From assembly GCA_002694955.1 (NCBI GenBank), contig NZNR01000023.1, positions 11,456 through 18,270 on the forward strand: DNA of 6,815 nt. The letters are read 5' to 3'. This document shows, piece by piece, positions 5,364 to 6,815 of the stretch. The notes below the pieces were generated by a model. That model saw nothing but the letters and a program-made list of their open reading frames with translations. It was not told the DNA's origin and ran no database searches. The DNA comes from Planctomycetaceae bacterium (GTDB lineage Bacteria; Planctomycetota; Planctomycetia; Pirellulales; UBA1268). Numbering within the stretch: position 1 is the first letter of the stretch; the number at the start of each line of letters is the position of its first letter. The position numbers and the translations under genes are program-made.

Positions 5364-5906
5364 TCACTCGGTAGTCTCGTCAGTCTTTGCCTCAGCATCT
5401 GGAGCTTCCGTGGCCGATGAGGCTTCAGCGGATGCTGGCTCATCAGTTGGTTGCTCCGCGGGTTTGGCATCTTTTGTATCCGTTTCAGCCGATACTGCAG
5501 CAGAAGAATCGTCGCTTGCAGATTCAGATGGTGCATCCGCTTCTGCTACTGGTGATTCCTCTTCCAACGGTGCTGCAACTACTGGCTCACCAGCCTCCGG
5601 TACGATCCGAGGCAGGGATAACCTTGCACGAGCTTCTTCCATTGCTTTGACGTGTGTGCCATTTGTCCCATATTTCTTTATGAGAACTTGCACTTTATCA
5701 CTTGGTTGAGCTCCTACGCTCAGCCAATAATCCACTCTTGCTGATTTGAGAGTGCAGCGGGCGTCGGTATCAGACACACTCGGGTCGTATGTGCCAAGTT
5801 CTTCAATAACGCGACCATCCCGGGGTGTCCGGCGGTCAGTTGCACAAATCCTGAAAAAAGGACGATGTGTACGTCCCATTCGTTTCATACGAATTACCAC
5901 TGCCAC
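5364..5906 (-). CDS. rpsP: 30S ribosomal protein bS16 with an acidic C-terminal extension
   Basis: bS16 binds 16S rRNA early in 30S assembly. The first 98 or so residues are the normal protein: VVIRMKRMGRTHRPFFRI at 3-20, DRRTPRDGRVIEELGTYDP (24-42), and DYWLSVGAQPSDKVQVLIKK (59-78). From about residue 100 the chain runs on to residue 180 as a low-complexity Ala/Glu/Ser/Asp/Pro tail. It has almost no aromatic residues and is strongly acidic, whereas bS16 in E. coli is about 82 residues. Long bS16 tails occur in some phyla. The tail is probably disordered and exposed on the ribosome. The start is GTG (5904-5906), supported by GGAGAG eight bases upstream and by the family N-terminus. It lies 18 bases before trmD and 210 bases after ffh. 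Confidence 0.96.
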   Translation of the reverse strand: MAVVIRMKRMGRTHRPFFRICATDRRTPRDGRVIEELGTYDPSVSDTDARCTLKSARVDYWLSVGAQPSDKVQVLIKKYGTNGTHVKAMEEARARLSLPRIVPEAGEPVVAAPLEEESPVAEADAPSESASDDSSAAVSAETDTKDAKPAEQPTDEPASAEASSATEAPDAEAKTDETTE

Positions 5907-5959
5907 GATTTCAACTCTCCAAAATTATGAATTGGTCGGTACTTGGATTCACATACTGT

Positions 5960-5974
5960 CACCAACACGTGGTG
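5960..5974 (-). other. Small hairpin in the rpsP leader
   Basis: CACCA (5960-5964) and TGGTG (5970-5974) form a 5-bp stem with a 5-base loop. A near-palindrome TGCTGCCAGCA (5973-5983) overlaps it. Both lie 55 to 75 bases before the rpsP start and could fold in the transcript. Neither is followed by a U-tract. A role in rpsP control is only possible. Confidence 0.25.
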
Positions 5975-6029
5975 CTGCCAGCATGTGCATGGTCGCAGGT
6001 GCGCCGGGCCTTCTAAGGTACACCACAAC

Positions 6030-6078
6030 GAGTCGTAAAAAAGGTGGGTACTGTATTTTTTTTGTTCAGGGACGACTC
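6030..6078 (-). other. Inverted repeat in the ffh-rpsP gap
   Basis: GAGTCGT (6030-6036) and ACGACTC (6072-6078) are perfect 7-bp complements. Directly inside them A6 (6037-6042) can pair with part of T8 (6056-6063). On the minus strand the order after ffh is GAGTCGT, A8, a short spacer, T6, then ACGACTC. The structure could be an ffh 3' end, a processing site or a protein-binding site. It does not have the GC-stem-plus-U-tract form of an ordinary terminator. Confidence 0.4.
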
Positions 6079-6116
6079 ACAACAGGATTGAAGACACCTG
6101 ACGGCCGGCAGGAAGA

Positions 6117-6815
6117 TCAACGTCGAGCGTCTCGTTTTCGCCGTCGGGCCTCTTTTTCCCGCTGTTTTTTGAGTTTTCGTCTCTGTTCAGCTGTTAATCT
6201 CTTCCCTGTATCACCCTTTGGTCGTCCGAGACGGCCTGCCGGATTGCCCATAGCGGATTGCATTTTTTGGACCTCTCGCATTCGATCTTTCATTCCTAGG
6301 CCTGCCATGCCTTTCATCATAGAGGCCATACCATCAAACTGCTTTACGAGATCATTGACTTCTTGAGGCTGAACACCTGCTCCAGTTGCAATGCGTCTGC
6401 GTCGTGTCTGATCAATCACCCGTGACGGGTTACGTCGTTCTTCAGGTGTCATTGAATCAATGATTCCAAATAGTCGATTGATGTCTTTTTCAAGATCAGC
6501 ACCGGCTAATGTTTCCTGCATCCCTCCCATACCAGGAATCATTCCAATAACTTTTCCAAGTGGGCCAAGCCGCCTGGTTTGGAGCATCATTTTTTTGAAG
6601 TCCTCAAGTGTAAATTCACCTGACTTGAGACGTTCCTCTTGTCGCTGCATCTCGTCTTGATCAAATTTTCTTTGAGCTTCTTCAACGAGACTTACGACAT
6701 CCCCCATACCAAGAATTCGGCCGGCGAGTCGGTCGGGATGAAATTCTTCAAGCGCATCAACGCCCTCACCGGTTCCCATAAATTTAATCGGTACACCGGT
6801 GACACTTTTTACTGA
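6117..6815 (-). CDS. ffh: Signal recognition particle protein Ffh, 5' end outside the window
   Basis: Ffh binds SRP RNA and signal peptides and targets membrane proteins to FtsY. The window holds the last 232 codons; the frame is open to the right edge, so the first ATG seen here (6777-6779) is internal. The fragment begins at the end of the GTPase domain with TGVPIKFMGTGE and FHPDRLAGRILGMGDV, then enters the methionine-rich M domain. That domain shows GPLGKVIGMIPGMGG, the SRP RNA-binding helix-turn-helix RRRRIATGAGVQPQEVNDL, and Met clusters around GMASMMKGMAGLGM. The RNA-binding signature has GAG where GSG is common. The last 40 or so residues are very basic, ending in KRDARR. It lies upstream of rpsP in the cluster, an arrangement seen in many bacteria, though the 210-base gap may separate transcripts. 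Confidence 0.97.
   Translation of the reverse strand, partial: SVKSVTGVPIKFMGTGEGVDALEEFHPDRLAGRILGMGDVVSLVEEAQRKFDQDEMQRQEERLKSGEFTLEDFKKMMLQTRRLGPLGKVIGMIPGMGGMQETLAGADLEKDINRLFGIIDSMTPEERRNPSRVIDQTRRRRIATGAGVQPQEVNDLVKQFDGMASMMKGMAGLGMKDRMREVQKMQSAMGNPAGRLGRPKGDTGKRLTAEQRRKLKKQREKEARRRKRDARR

Noticed and set aside
5344..5709. 121-codon plus-strand frame rich in Ala, Ser and Val
   Set aside because: It is the antisense shadow of the low-complexity bS16 tail, which keeps the opposite strand free of stops.
5951..5992. Possible 13-codon leader peptide before rpsP (minus strand, begins ATG CAC ATG)
   Set aside because: There is no ribosome-binding site and no run of regulatory codons, so a chance frame is likelier.
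6097..6112. CCTG...CAGG stem just after the ffh stop as a terminator
   Set aside because: Only four base pairs with an 8-base loop, and no U-tract follows on the minus strand.
5746..6366. 206-codon plus-strand frame across the ffh-rpsP gap
   Set aside because: It is antisense to both rpsP and ffh, has no domain or good start signal, and is very Arg/Ser-rich as expected of a shadow frame.

Overview
The window looks like chromosomal housekeeping DNA from a bacterium, most probably a planctomycete of the Pirellulales type. This is inferred from protein style, not from a search. The clues are an acidic-tailed FHA protein, a bacterial App1-like (DUF2183) phosphatase, bS16 with a long acidic tail, Ffh with a very basic C-terminus, and an ffh-rpsP-trmD-rplS-yraN cluster without rimM. 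I see no mobile elements, CRISPR arrays or signs of recent transfer.

Left part (1-1880). A minus-strand tRNA-Gly(GCC) lies at the left edge behind a good sigma-70-type promoter with a GC-rich discriminator. A plus-strand pair follows: an FHA-domain protein with a long acidic tail, then panB (ketopantoate hydroxymethyltransferase, pantothenate/CoA synthesis). A candidate promoter precedes the FHA gene, and a weak terminator-like hairpin follows panB.

Middle part (1947-3777). Two minus-strand genes sit here: a small cysteine-rich lipoprotein and, upstream of it, an unlisted 29-codon gene at 2497-2586. The short gene encodes a strongly basic peptide with no acidic residues and has a GGAGG ribosome-binding site 7 bases before its ATG. 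It resembles a tiny ribosomal protein and is the most interesting item in the window. Divergent from it is an App1/DUF2183 phosphatase gene with complete HAD-like motifs.

Right part (3774-6815). A minus-strand cluster is transcribed right to left: ffh (5' end outside the window), rpsP, trmD, rplS and yraN. It covers protein targeting (SRP), the ribosome (bS16, bL19) and tRNA m1G37 methylation, plus a UPF0102 nuclease-fold protein. The last gene converges on the phosphatase gene, and the two TAG stop codons share one CTAG palindrome. The 210-base ffh-rpsP gap holds inverted repeats that could be a leader or processing structure.

No multi-gene novel system is apparent. The points worth following are the 29-residue basic peptide, the bS16 extension, the FHA tail with repeated acidic DDFL-like motifs, and the ffh-rpsP intergenic structure.
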